In this document: in pieces, positions 55,365 to 63,611 of the stretch
Layout of the letters: each line of letters starts with the position of its first letter
Numbering within the stretch: position 1 is the stretch's first letter
Assembly: GCF_019263805.1 (NCBI RefSeq)
Contig: NZ_CP079195.1
Coordinates: 747,501-811,500 of the forward strand
Direction: 5' to 3'
Length of the DNA stretch: 64,000 nt
DNA from: Polaribacter sp. NJDZ03
GTDB taxonomy: Bacteria; Bacteroidota; Bacteroidia; Flavobacteriales; Flavobacteriaceae
Position numbers and translations under genes: made by a program
Notes under the pieces: model-generated
Databases searched by the model: none
What the model saw: the letters and a program-made list of their open reading frames with translations, nothing else
What the model was told of the DNA's origin: nothing

Positions 55365-56240
55365 ATGAATAAAATAATTAACAAACTAGAAATCTGGAAA
55401 GATGTTTTTATTAAAAACATACCGAATATTGCCATAGCCATAATTGTATTATTTATAGCTTACTTTGCTTCTAGAGCAATGAATTCTATAGTAAATAAAA
55501 CGATAGGAAAAAAAATAAGTCAAAAATCTGTAAGAGATTTAGTATCTAGAGTTGCCTCTGCCCTTACTATTTTACTTGGTTTATATTTTGCAATGACAAT
55601 CTTAAAGTTTGATGATACTTTAAAAGCAATTGTATCTGCTGCCGGTGTTTCTGGTATTGTTATTGGTTTGGCGCTACAAGGAACACTTTCTAATACGATT
55701 TCTGGTGTTGTTTTATCTTTTAGACAAAACCTAAATATTGGTAATTGGATAGAAACAAATGGGTTTTCTGGCGAAGTAATGGATATAAATTTAAATTACT
55801 TTGTTATTAAAGAAGCAGATAATAACATGGTAGTTATACCTAATAAAACCATATTAGAGAGTCCTTTTAAAAATTACTCTCTAACTACTAAAATGAGAAT
55901 TTCTCTTGAATGTGGTGTGGAATATGGAGCGGATTTAGAGAGGGTAGAAACTTTGACAAAAGAAGTTATTAATACTAATTTTGATCAAAAAAAGCTAGGG
56001 AAAAATGTAGAATTCTATTTTACCGAATTTGGCGATAGCTCTATTAATTTTTTATGTAGATTTTGGATAGAGTCTGAAAATGCACTTGAACGATTGAAAG
56101 GAAAAAGTAATGCTATTATAAAAATTAAACAAGCGTTTGATAAAGAAAATATTAGCATCCCGTTCCCTATGAGAACTTTAGAAATTTTACCAAATCAGCA
56201 GTTAGACATTAAGAATGTTTTAGATAAAGAGCAATCTTAA
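55365..56240 (+). CDS. Mechanosensitive ion channel, MscS family
   Basis: 291 residues. Helices at ~17-35 and ~65-82, then the pore-lining TM3 (VSAAGVSGIVIGLALQGTLSN, 89-109) rich in Gly and Ala, the beta domain (WIETNGFSGEVMDINLNY) and the C-terminal alpha/beta domain ending PFPMRTLEI. Opens under membrane tension to release solutes. 52 bp after dps. Confidence 0.94.
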   Translation: MNKIINKLEIWKDVFIKNIPNIAIAIIVLFIAYFASRAMNSIVNKTIGKKISQKSVRDLVSRVASALTILLGLYFAMTILKFDDTLKAIVSAAGVSGIVIGLALQGTLSNTISGVVLSFRQNLNIGNWIETNGFSGEVMDINLNYFVIKEADNNMVVIPNKTILESPFKNYSLTTKMRISLECGVEYGADLERVETLTKEVINTNFDQKKLGKNVEFYFTEFGDSSINFLCRFWIESENALERLKGKSNAIIKIKQAFDKENISIPFPMRTLEILPNQQLDIKNVLDKEQS

Positions 56241-56324
56241 ATTTATAAACTTTATACCCCTAACGACTTAAAAAGCTTAGCACATTTTGTGTTGAGCTTT
56301 TTATTTTTCTGTAAAATCTTTGTG

Positions 56325-56332
56325 TATTTTTG
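56325..56332 (+). promoter_or_regulatory. mnmE -7 box with almost no leader
   Basis: TATTTTTG matches TAnnTTTG and ends 4 bp before the ATG at 56337. If used, transcription would start at or next to the start codon, giving a leaderless or near-leaderless mRNA. No good -33 TTG was found at the usual distance. Confidence 0.4.
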
Positions 56333-56336
56333 CACT

Positions 56337-57731
56337 ATGATTAAAAACGATACTATTATTGCTTTGGCAACTCCTGCTGGTGTTGGTGCAATTTCTGTGA
56401 TTAGACTTTCTGGTGAAAATGCCATTACTATTGTTGATGCTTTTTTTAAATCGATAAAAAAAGGAAAAACACTAAAAAACCAGAAAACACACACCATACA
56501 CTTAGGACATATTATACAAAATGATATTCTTGTTGATGAAGTTTTGGTATCGGTTTTTAAGAATCCGAATTCGTATACAGGCGAGAATGTAGTTGAAATT
56601 TCTTGTCATGGTTCTAGCTTTATTCAGCAAGAGATTATTCAGTTATTTTTACAAAATGGTTGTAGAATGGCAGATAATGGTGAGTTTACCATGCGTGCTT
56701 TTTTAAACGGTAAAATGGATTTATCGCAAGCGGAAGCTGTGGCAGATGTTATTGCTTCTAATTCGGCTGCAAGTCACCAAATGGCAATTCAGCAAATGCG
56801 TGGTGGAATTACCAATGAATTGAAAGACTTACGTGTTCAATTATTAGATTTTGCTGCTTTAATTGAGTTAGAATTAGATTTTTCTGGTGAAGATGTTGAG
56901 TTTGCAGACAGAACGAAGTTTAAAGAATTGGTGGCTAAAATCACTTTTGTGTTAAAACGTTTAATTGATAGTTTTTCTTTTGGAAATGCTATGAAATATG
57001 GTATTCCGGTTGCTATTATCGGTGAACCTAATGTTGGAAAATCAACTTTATTAAATACGCTTTTAAATGAAGAAAAAGCCATTGTTTCTGATATTGCTGG
57101 TACTACGCGTGATGCTATTGAAGACGAAATGATTATTGATGGTGTTGCTTTCCGTTTTATTGATACTGCCGGAATTAGAGAGACAGAGGATGTTGTAGAA
57201 AGCATCGGAATTAAAAAAGCCTACGAAAAAGCAGAAAATGCGCAGTTAATTATTTTCTTGATCGATTCTAATAAATATGCATATTCTAGTGAAGATTTTT
57301 TATCTGAAATTGAGACCATAAAAACACGTTTCCCAAACAAGCGCTTGTTAGTGATTGCTAATAAAGTGGATACTTTATCTTGTTCTGATTCTTCTATTTT
57401 ACAATCGGAAATTGAGAATTTAATTTTACTTTCTGCTAAAAACAAAACGGGTATTGAAGAACTAAAAAACGAATTGACTTCTTTGGTTAATATTGGTGCT
57501 TTAAGTAATAATGAAACGATTGTTACCAATTCGCGTCATTTTGAGGCTTTAAACAATGCTTTAATCGCTATTTCTTCTGTGCAAGAGGGAATTGATTTAG
57601 ATATTTCTACCGATTTATTTTCTATTGATATTAGAGAGTGCTTACGTCATCTGGGTAATATCACTGGAGAATACGATGTGGATAAAGATATTTTGGGGCA
57701 TATTTTTGGGAATTTTTGTATTGGGAAGTAA
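56337..57731 (+). CDS. mnmE: tRNA modification GTPase MnmE (TrmE)
   Basis: 464 residues from the ATG at 56337. N-terminal folate-binding domain (IIALATPAGVGAISVIRLSG), helical domain, G domain with GEPNVGKS (229-236), DIAGTTRD, DTAGIRET and ANKVD, and the C-terminal CIGK with the conserved Cys. It forms with MnmG the cmnm5U34 modification of tRNA wobble uridines. The last 18 bp are the likely attachment site of the element that follows. Confidence 0.97.
   Translation: MIKNDTIIALATPAGVGAISVIRLSGENAITIVDAFFKSIKKGKTLKNQKTHTIHLGHIIQNDILVDEVLVSVFKNPNSYTGENVVEISCHGSSFIQQEIIQLFLQNGCRMADNGEFTMRAFLNGKMDLSQAEAVADVIASNSAASHQMAIQQMRGGITNELKDLRVQLLDFAALIELELDFSGEDVEFADRTKFKELVAKITFVLKRLIDSFSFGNAMKYGIPVAIIGEPNVGKSTLLNTLLNEEKAIVSDIAGTTRDAIEDEMIIDGVAFRFIDTAGIRETEDVVESIGIKKAYEKAENAQLIIFLIDSNKYAYSSEDFLSEIETIKTRFPNKRLLVIANKVDTLSCSDSSILQSEIENLILLSAKNKTGIEELKNELTSLVNIGALSNNETIVTNSRHFEALNNALIAISSVQEGIDLDISTDLFSIDIRECLRHLGNITGEYDVDKDILGHIFGNFCIGK
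57714..57731. other. Candidate attL in the 3' end of mnmE
   Basis: The last 18 bases of mnmE (TTTTGTATTGGGAAGTAA) encode FCIGK and stop. The same end of this gene is the attB of SGI1-type integrative elements in enterobacteria, whose repeat is very similar. An integrase gene starts 172 bp further on. The matching attR lies outside the window. Confidence 0.55.
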
Positions 57732-57850
57732 GAAGCGTTAACAAAGGAAAGCAAAAGACTATAAAGAGCTAATAAACAGCGTTTTTATAAAAAGTAATTT
57801 CGTTTTCTTTCCTTTCAAAACACTTTATTGGTAGTTTTGGTACTCCAAAA

Positions 57851-57896
57851 GTACAGCTACATACTTTTATTTTTCACAGAGCTGTACAAATGTACA
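57851..57896. promoter_or_regulatory. Inverted repeats before the integrase gene
   Basis: GTACAGCT (57851-57858) and AGCTGTAC (57880-57887) form 8-bp arms over a 21-bp spacer. TGTACA occurs twice with 2-bp spacing (57883-57888 and 57891-57896), a perfect palindrome. They end 7 bp before the integrase ATG. Probable integrase arm or regulator sites. Confidence 0.5.
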
Positions 57897-57902
57897 CCTA
57901 TT

Positions 57903-59045
57903 ATGAAAATCACATTAAAGCAGAAAAAATTAAAAGAGAACATCAGTTTATTTATTGAATACTACAATGGTAGTACAATTAATGACGAAGGAAAAAGAAT
58001 CCACAACAGAAGGCAGGAATATCTAAAAATATACTTACACCTCTCTCCTTCTACCTCTAAAGAGAAAAAAGAAAATAAAGAGAATCTTGAATTAGCCGAA
58101 AATATTTATAGCATTAGAAAAGCTGAATACCTTCAAGGTAAATTTAAAATTCAAGACAAAAGTAAAACCAAACTACAATTCCTTCAATTTTATATTCTAA
58201 AAAAAGAAGAACGTTATCAATCAGATAAAAATTATGATAATTGGGAAGCTGCTCAAAAGCATATCGAAAACTTTTGCCCTCCTAATATTACGTTTGATGA
58301 AATTGATATTGATTTCGTGAAAAACTTTCAAAAATTCTTACACACTAAAGCTATTGCAAAGTCGGGTTATCCCCTATCTCAAAACACAAAACATACTTAC
58401 TACAATAAATTTAAAGCTTGCTTATCAGCTGCATTTGAAGAAGGCTATTTAAAAGAAAATATTGTAAGAAAGGTTAAAAGTATTCCTATGGGTGAAACAC
58501 ACAGAGAATATTTAACTTTAGATGAAGTTACAGCCTTATTTAAAACAGAATGCAGAATCCCTGTTTTAAAGACTGCATTCTTATATTCAATTTTTACAGG
58601 AGCCAGATGGAGTGATATCAATAAACTAGTTTGGAGTGAAATTAGAGATGAGGGAATAGACAAAGAAGGTAACGAAATTTATAGAATGGTTTTTGCTCAA
58701 AAGAAAACAAACGGTGTAGAGTATTTATATATTTCTAAACAAGCAAGAGATTTACTTGGAGAAAGAAAAGGGAAAAATGAAAGAGTTTTTGTTAATTTAC
58801 ATTATAGCGCACATATGAATTTTATCTTATTAAGGTGGTGTATGTATGCCGGAATTACAAAACACATAACTTTTCATTCGGCACGTCATACTAACGCTGT
58901 TTTATTACTGGAAAATGGAGCAGATATTTATACGGTTTCAAAGAGATTAGGTCACAAAACTGTACGCACAACAGAGATATACGCAAAAATTATTGATAAG
59001 AAAATGAAAGAAGCTGCTAACCTAATACCTACTTTAAAATTTTAA
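57903..59045 (+). CDS. Tyrosine-family site-specific integrase
   Basis: 380 residues from the ATG at 57903 (the longer frame from 57828 crosses the inverted repeats). N-terminal arm-binding and SAM-like core-binding domain (~85-185), catalytic domain with R235 (GARWSD), H325xxR328 (HSARH), H351 and nucleophile Y360 (TTEIYAKI). It resembles Bacteroidota phage/ICE-type integrases. Codes for integration at, and excision from, the mnmE end. The next gene starts 5 bp on. Confidence 0.93.
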   Translation: MKITLKQKKLKENISLFIEYYNGSTINDEGKRIHNRRQEYLKIYLHLSPSTSKEKKENKENLELAENIYSIRKAEYLQGKFKIQDKSKTKLQFLQFYILKKEERYQSDKNYDNWEAAQKHIENFCPPNITFDEIDIDFVKNFQKFLHTKAIAKSGYPLSQNTKHTYYNKFKACLSAAFEEGYLKENIVRKVKSIPMGETHREYLTLDEVTALFKTECRIPVLKTAFLYSIFTGARWSDINKLVWSEIRDEGIDKEGNEIYRMVFAQKKTNGVEYLYISKQARDLLGERKGKNERVFVNLHYSAHMNFILLRWCMYAGITKHITFHSARHTNAVLLLENGADIYTVSKRLGHKTVRTTEIYAKIIDKKMKEAANLIPTLKF

Positions 59046-59050
59046 TTATT

Positions 59051-59827
59051 ATGAATATTATTATTAAAACAACAATTATAATTGACGCCATCCTATCTCT
59101 AACTATTTTTGGTTTTATCTTTATATTCTATTACAAGGCAATTGGATATCATGCTTTTGAATTAAATTCAAAATGGAATAAAAGATTAGAGAAGCCTAGA
59201 TTATTTCTGATAGCTTCTTTATTATTACTTTTTTCTGCACTAATACATACTAAATATGGTTTAGAAAAATCAGAATATAATACTACCATCTTTTTTATTT
59301 TAACCTTTTTTATTTATTTCATTTCAGTATTTATCTTTCTATGCTTCAATGATAAACGATTAAAGAAGTTTATTTTCAGACAACAAGTAAAACAGCTAGA
59401 AAATTTCGGCACAAAAAATAAAAAAGATGTTATTACAAAAAAAGAAGTTGATAAAATTTACAAGAAACTAAACCATAAGTACTTCAAATGTTCATTAGAA
59501 AGTTTTAACTCATTTATAAATTCCAAAGCCTTATTTTCTGAGAAGATTATTTGGTTGGATGCAACAGGAAAAAAGAGAAACAAAGATAAAACAGGAAGTC
59601 TAACAACACTAATTGAATTTATATCTGTTGCACAAAAAATTAGCCCAGAAGATGAAAATTATAAACAGAATATTGAATATATAATTAATTATTACTTTAA
59701 AAAAAATGAATCTGAAAGCTTCCTATTACAAGAAAATTCAATATACAGATGGAAAGGAAATAATGAAGATTACCTTATAGAATTAAGACAAAAATTTGAT
59801 TCCATAATAAGTAGTACTACCTTATAA
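59051..59827 (+). CDS. Membrane protein of unknown function in the mobile element
   Basis: 258 residues. Three membrane helices (~7-28, ~50-66, ~78-98) followed by a ~150-residue cytoplasmic Lys-rich domain (KKEVDKIYKKLNHKYF, GSLTTLIEFISVAQKI, YRWKGNNEDYLIEL). No domain recognised. The C-terminal RteC-like look (a family tied to transfer control) is only an impression. Starts 5 bp after the integrase stop. Confidence 0.7.
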   Translation: MNIIIKTTIIIDAILSLTIFGFIFIFYYKAIGYHAFELNSKWNKRLEKPRLFLIASLLLLFSALIHTKYGLEKSEYNTTIFFILTFFIYFISVFIFLCFNDKRLKKFIFRQQVKQLENFGTKNKKDVITKKEVDKIYKKLNHKYFKCSLESFNSFINSKALFSEKIIWLDATGKKRNKDKTGSLTTLIEFISVAQKISPEDENYKQNIEYIINYYFKKNESESFLLQENSIYRWKGNNEDYLIELRQKFDSIISSTTL

Positions 59828-59939
59828 GTACCTAATACATTACCATCAAATGTTAACTTTTACTTCATCTTTGCTAACAGATATCGAATAAAAGAAAACA
59901 AGTGCACTTGTTCATTATTAATTTTAAACGAATTAAAAT

Positions 59940-60224
59940 ATGGACGTTTTAACATTAGACCAGAGATTAAATAACATTGAAGATTTACTATTATCACAGA
60001 AAAAAGTTTTAAGAATTCCCGAAGCATCTATTTATTCGGGGATTGCTGAAAGCTATTTATACAAACTTGTATCCGCAGGAAAAATAACGCATTCAAAACC
60101 TGGTGGTAAATGTATTTATTTTGACATTGATGATCTTAATGATTATTTATTGAGTAATAAAAAATTGGCTCCTGCCTATTTAAGTAAAGTTGCATTATCA
60201 TACACTAATAAAAATAGGAGATAA
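59940..60224 (+). CDS. Excisionase-like helix-turn-helix DNA-binding protein
   Basis: 94 residues. Winged-HTH of the HTH_17/MerR-like excisionase group: VLRIPEASIYSGIAESYLYKLVSAGKITHSK with a following wing (GKCIYFDIDDLNDYL). A leucine-rich N-terminal helix (LDQRLNNIEDLLLS) suggests dimerisation. In such elements it acts as excisionase or as regulator of rep. Its TAA overlaps the rep ATG by one base (TAATG), so the two are coupled. Confidence 0.85.
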   Translation: MDVLTLDQRLNNIEDLLLSQKKVLRIPEASIYSGIAESYLYKLVSAGKITHSKPGGKCIYFDIDDLNDYLLSNKKLAPAYLSKVALSYTNKNRR

Positions 60225-61192
60225 TGAAGACAATCATAAATCATCCTAATCATATTATTTACGCTTCATTTAACAAGCAACTTACAAGTATTGATGAAAA
60301 TATTATTTTTCACATCCTTAATCAAATTAAACATAAAAATCATTTTGAAGAGTTCAAAGAATATGAATCAGAGAAAATACAACTCAAATTCAAGTTTTTA
60401 AACATCAATAGAAACTATAAATCTATTGAAAGTACTTTAAAGAAACTATCAAATACTAGTATTGATTATTCAAAAAATATACCCAAACACGAAAAAATTG
60501 AGAGAACAATAACGAACTTCATTTCAGGGTATAGAAAAACTAAAAACAAAAGAGAAGTAATTATTGAAATCCCAGGTTTTACAGTTGAATTCTTAACTTA
60601 TTTAAAAGGTGGTTATAGCAAATTAGATTTTAAACATTTTATTTCTTTAAAAAGCATCTATTCTAAAAGAATCTATAAACTACTTATTCAATTTAGTGAC
60701 AAAGGAGGTTTTAATATAAGTGAGCCTAAATTCAGAAAGATCATAGGAATTGAAAATAAATATCTACGAACTTCTGATTTAAGAAAAAAAATAAATCTTG
60801 TAAAAAAAGAGCTAAAAAATAAATGTGAAGTTGAATTTAACTACAAAATCAATACACAAAAAACCAAATCTTATTTATCCTTTAAAATTATTGACACCAA
60901 TAATTCAGTTTTATTAGATAGAAATTATCAAAACATAATTAAAGGCAATCGGGAGATGTTTATTTATAATTTTCTAAAGGTCTTTTTCACTTCTAATGAT
61001 TCTGATCAACCACAGTTGATAACAGAACAAATTATTGAAAGTGGAAATTCTGAGCAATTCTATAATCGAGTTAAAAGACTAAAAAACGAACTTTCATCTG
61101 GTAAATCAATAAAAAATAAAAGAGATGTCCAAAATTTACTTATTTCTGTAATTCTACCTGAATACAATATCAAAATAAAGGAAAGTTCGTAA
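60224..61192 (+). CDS. Rep_3-family replication initiator
   Basis: 322 residues with two winged-helix halves (~10-115 and ~120-245) as in Rep_3 (RepB/Pi/RepE) initiators: RTITNFISGYRKTKNKREVIIEIPGF, SLKSIYSKRIYKLLIQF, FRKIIGIENKYLRTSDLRKK. The C-terminal ~75 residues are less conserved. It would bind the iterons that start at its own 3' end. The stop codon is inside iteron 1. Starts one base into the stop of the HTH gene. Confidence 0.88.
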   Translation: MKTIINHPNHIIYASFNKQLTSIDENIIFHILNQIKHKNHFEEFKEYESEKIQLKFKFLNINRNYKSIESTLKKLSNTSIDYSKNIPKHEKIERTITNFISGYRKTKNKREVIIEIPGFTVEFLTYLKGGYSKLDFKHFISLKSIYSKRIYKLLIQFSDKGGFNISEPKFRKIIGIENKYLRTSDLRKKINLVKKELKNKCEVEFNYKINTQKTKSYLSFKIIDTNNSVLLDRNYQNIIKGNREMFIYNFLKVFFTSNDSDQPQLITEQIIESGNSEQFYNRVKRLKNELSSGKSIKNKRDVQNLLISVILPEYNIKIKESS

Positions 61193-61512
61193 AAATGCCT
61201 CATTAAGTTCGTTTTAACGTCTTAATATGGAGTAAAAAAGTTCGTAAAAACGTCTTAAGGATGTTTTTTAAAACACTAATAAACAAACAGTTATAGTGAC
61301 TTAAAACGATATACAATAGGTTAACCCATAAACAAAAAACAATTAACCTAGTATTTAGATAAAATGAAAGAAAAAAAAGAACTGATTATCAGGTGTTTAT
61401 AAATTACAAAAAAACAATGTAATAAAAAAAAACACTAGTACTTTTTTGAAACTTCGTAAAAACGTCTCAATAATTATAATTTATCATTTCAAACTTCGTA
61501 AAAATGTCTCAC
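61184..61512. repeat. Iteron array and probable replication origin
   Basis: Five copies of ~20 bp, consensus A(G/C)TTCGTAAAAACGTCTCA. Starts: 61184, 61206 (TTCGTTTTAACG variant), 61239, 61451 and 61493. The 190-bp gap between copies 3 and 4 is A+T-rich and includes TAGGTTAA (61317-61324) / TTAACCTA (61343-61350). The rep stop lies in copy 1 and the primase ATG (61504) in copy 5. The layout is that of a plasmid oriV. The same stretch is the 311-bp gap between these genes and has no other content. Confidence 0.8.
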
Positions 61513-62319
61513 AATAATATAAAAGATTTTTTGGCTTCCAAAAATATACACCCTATTAAAGATTATAACACTTATGGCATGTATTTATCGCCGCTAAGAG
61601 AAGAAAACAATACTTCTTTCAAGGTAGATTACCAAAAGGACTTATTTATTGATTATACGACTAAAAAAGGCGGTAATCTAACAACAATAAAGCAACTTCT
61701 ATCCGATGTTAAAATAACTTCAACTATTATCAAAAAAAGAGAAATAATAAGCTCAAATCTTAAAAATTGTGTTTGGAATACTCAAAAAATTATTGACGTT
61801 CATTTATTAAACTATTTGATAAAAAGAGGTATTTCAGAAAAAGTAATAGAAAAATATTGTTTTGAAATTGATTATGGATATTATAAAAAATACCCACGAA
61901 AAGCTGTCGGATTCATTAATGATACAAATGGTTATGAACTAAACTATAATGGAAGTAATCATCCAAAATTTAAAGGAACTATACTTAACAAAAACATAAC
62001 CACATTTTACAAAAAAACTGTAAAAAGTGTTTGCGTGTTTGAAGGGTTTATGGATTTTTTATCTTTCAAAACACTTTACCCAGAAGTGACAGAAATGAAC
62101 TTTTTGATTTTAAATTCTACAACTCAACTAAAAAAAGGGATTGCTTTTTTAAAAAAAAATAAGACTATTTACTGCTTCCTAGATAATGATAGTGAGGGTA
62201 CTAAAACAACAAATATAATTCTAAAACTATTTCCCAATGAGTCTATTGACAAGAGAGGTTTTTATAAGTTTAATAATGACTTAAATGATTATTTAATTGC
62301 AATTAAAACCAAAAAGTAA
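61504..62319 (+). CDS. TOPRIM primase-like protein
   Basis: 271 residues. N-terminal region has the zinc-finger-like fold of primases without its cysteines (YLSPLREENNTSFKVD, FIDYTTKKGGNLTT). TOPRIM domain: VFEGFMDFLS (Glu) and CFLDNDSEGTKTTN (DxD) at ~180-240. Typical of Bacteroidota mobilisable elements where it supports plasmid replication or strand priming after transfer. ATG lies inside iteron 5. Confidence 0.85.
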   Translation: MSHNNIKDFLASKNIHPIKDYNTYGMYLSPLREENNTSFKVDYQKDLFIDYTTKKGGNLTTIKQLLSDVKITSTIIKKREIISSNLKNCVWNTQKIIDVHLLNYLIKRGISEKVIEKYCFEIDYGYYKKYPRKAVGFINDTNGYELNYNGSNHPKFKGTILNKNITTFYKKTVKSVCVFEGFMDFLSFKTLYPEVTEMNFLILNSTTQLKKGIAFLKKNKTIYCFLDNDSEGTKTTNIILKLFPNESIDKRGFYKFNNDLNDYLIAIKTKK

Positions 62320-62420
62320 AGGGTGAAAATATATCAAGAGGTGTCATTGTACTGACAAATTTTCAATTTCTCACTCCACTAACATCTTGTTTTTCTCCCG
62401 AAGGTCGCAAAAGTAAAAAA
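62320..62420. other. Candidate oriT
   Basis: 100-bp gap directly before mobC. Inverted repeats TGAAAAT (62324-62330) / ATTTTCA (62359-62365) enclose TGTCA (62342-62346) / TGACA (62353-62357). Position between primase and MobC/relaxase genes is usual for oriT. The nick site is not determined. Confidence 0.5.
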
Positions 62421-62720
62421 ATGAAAAAAACAAAGAAAATAGAATTTAGAGTTTCGCTAACAGAACATTTGATTATAAAAAATAAAGCAAAAAAAACAGG
62501 CGGTTCAATGTCTGAATATTTAAGGAGTATGGCATTGGGTTATGATTTAACCTACAAACTAAGTGCTGATGAAATTGAAGTTTACAAAGAACTAAATAAG
62601 TTTAGCGATAATTTTAGAAGAATCAGTAATCTATACAAATTAGGAGACGTTACAGGAGTTAAGGAAATTTCAATAGAAACTGCAAAATTAATTAGAAACC
62701 ATTTAAATAAATTAAAATGA
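62421..62720 (+). CDS. MobC-like relaxosome accessory protein (ribbon-helix-helix)
   Basis: 99 residues. RHH DNA-binding start (KKIEFRVSLTEHLIIKNKAKKTGGSMSEYLRSMALGYD in parts, ~5-40), then a helix (LYKLGDVTGVKEISIETAKLI). It binds oriT and assists the relaxase. Its TGA overlaps the relaxase ATG (ATGA), so they are translationally coupled. Confidence 0.85.
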   Translation: MKKTKKIEFRVSLTEHLIIKNKAKKTGGSMSEYLRSMALGYDLTYKLSADEIEVYKELNKFSDNFRRISNLYKLGDVTGVKEISIETAKLIRNHLNKLK

Positions 62721-63604
62721 TAAGTAAAGCTAAATCTTGCCCTGGAGGAACAGCACTCTTTAATTATGTTGTTAATGATAATAAAGGATATGAACTTTTA
62801 CGCAATAATATTTCAGGTGTAACCCCAAAAGAAATGTTTTCAGATATGTCAATTTTACAACAACAAAATTTGAGATGCAAAAACAACACTATTAGTATCA
62901 TTTTATCTCCAACAATAAATGATAGTATTAAAATGACTAATGAGCAGTTGAAAACATTAACAAAAGATTTTTTAAAAGAAATGGATTTAGACCCTAAAAC
63001 CAATCAGTTTATTGCATTTGTTCACACGGAAAAAGAACACAAGCACATTCATCTTATTCTAAATAGAGTAAAACCAGATGGTACTCTAATTAAAGATAAT
63101 TTTATTAGTAAAAAAGCTCAATTTGTAGCTCATGAAATGGCTTTAAAACATGGATGAACTTCTGCTAAAGAGTTAAAAAATAAACAAGAACAAGAACGTA
63201 AAAAGTATTATAAAGAAATAAGAAATGTCATTAAAAAAACACATTATTTAGTTTTAAAAGAGAAACCTAAAAATTTAGAAATTTATAAAAATAGAATGTT
63301 AGAACATGGAATAAAAGTGAATCCAACAATTAATAAGCAAGGTAACATCCAAGGGTTTCGATTTATACATGAAGCTTCTGGAGCCGATTTAAAAGCAAGT
63401 GAAGTTGACCGTAATTTAAAACTTAATCAATTGTTTTCTATTATAAAACCATTAAACACAAAAACAATAGACTACACTCCTATTTTGCAAGACTACAACC
63501 TAAACACAAGTGCTTTCAGTAATATATTTTCTCAAATAGCTTTTGAAGATGAAGAAAACAATACTAAAAAACGAAAACGAAGAAAAAATTCAATGAAATA
63601 TTAA
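62717..63604 (+). pseudogene. MOBP-type relaxase with an internal stop codon
   Basis: One frame of 295 codons interrupted by TGA at 63155-63157 (after MALKHG). Before it: relaxase start (SKAKSCPGGTALFNYV) and the His triad H108-H110-H112 (HKHIHLILNRV) plus H103. After it: TSAKELKNKQEQERKK and RMLEHGIKVNPTINKQGN, with relaxase-like character. The codon was probably TTA (Leu), changed by one base, as GLTSAK is the usual sequence. If uncorrected, the product is 146 residues and the element would depend on another relaxase. Downstream genes are unaffected. Confidence 0.82.
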
Positions 63605-63611
63605 TAAAATA

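Noticed and set aside
63155..63157. Recoding of TGA (selenocysteine or stop-codon reassignment) in the relaxase
   Set aside because: Other genes in the window use TGA as stop (e.g. the arsR gene) and there is no SECIS-like hairpin; a nonsense mutation is simpler.
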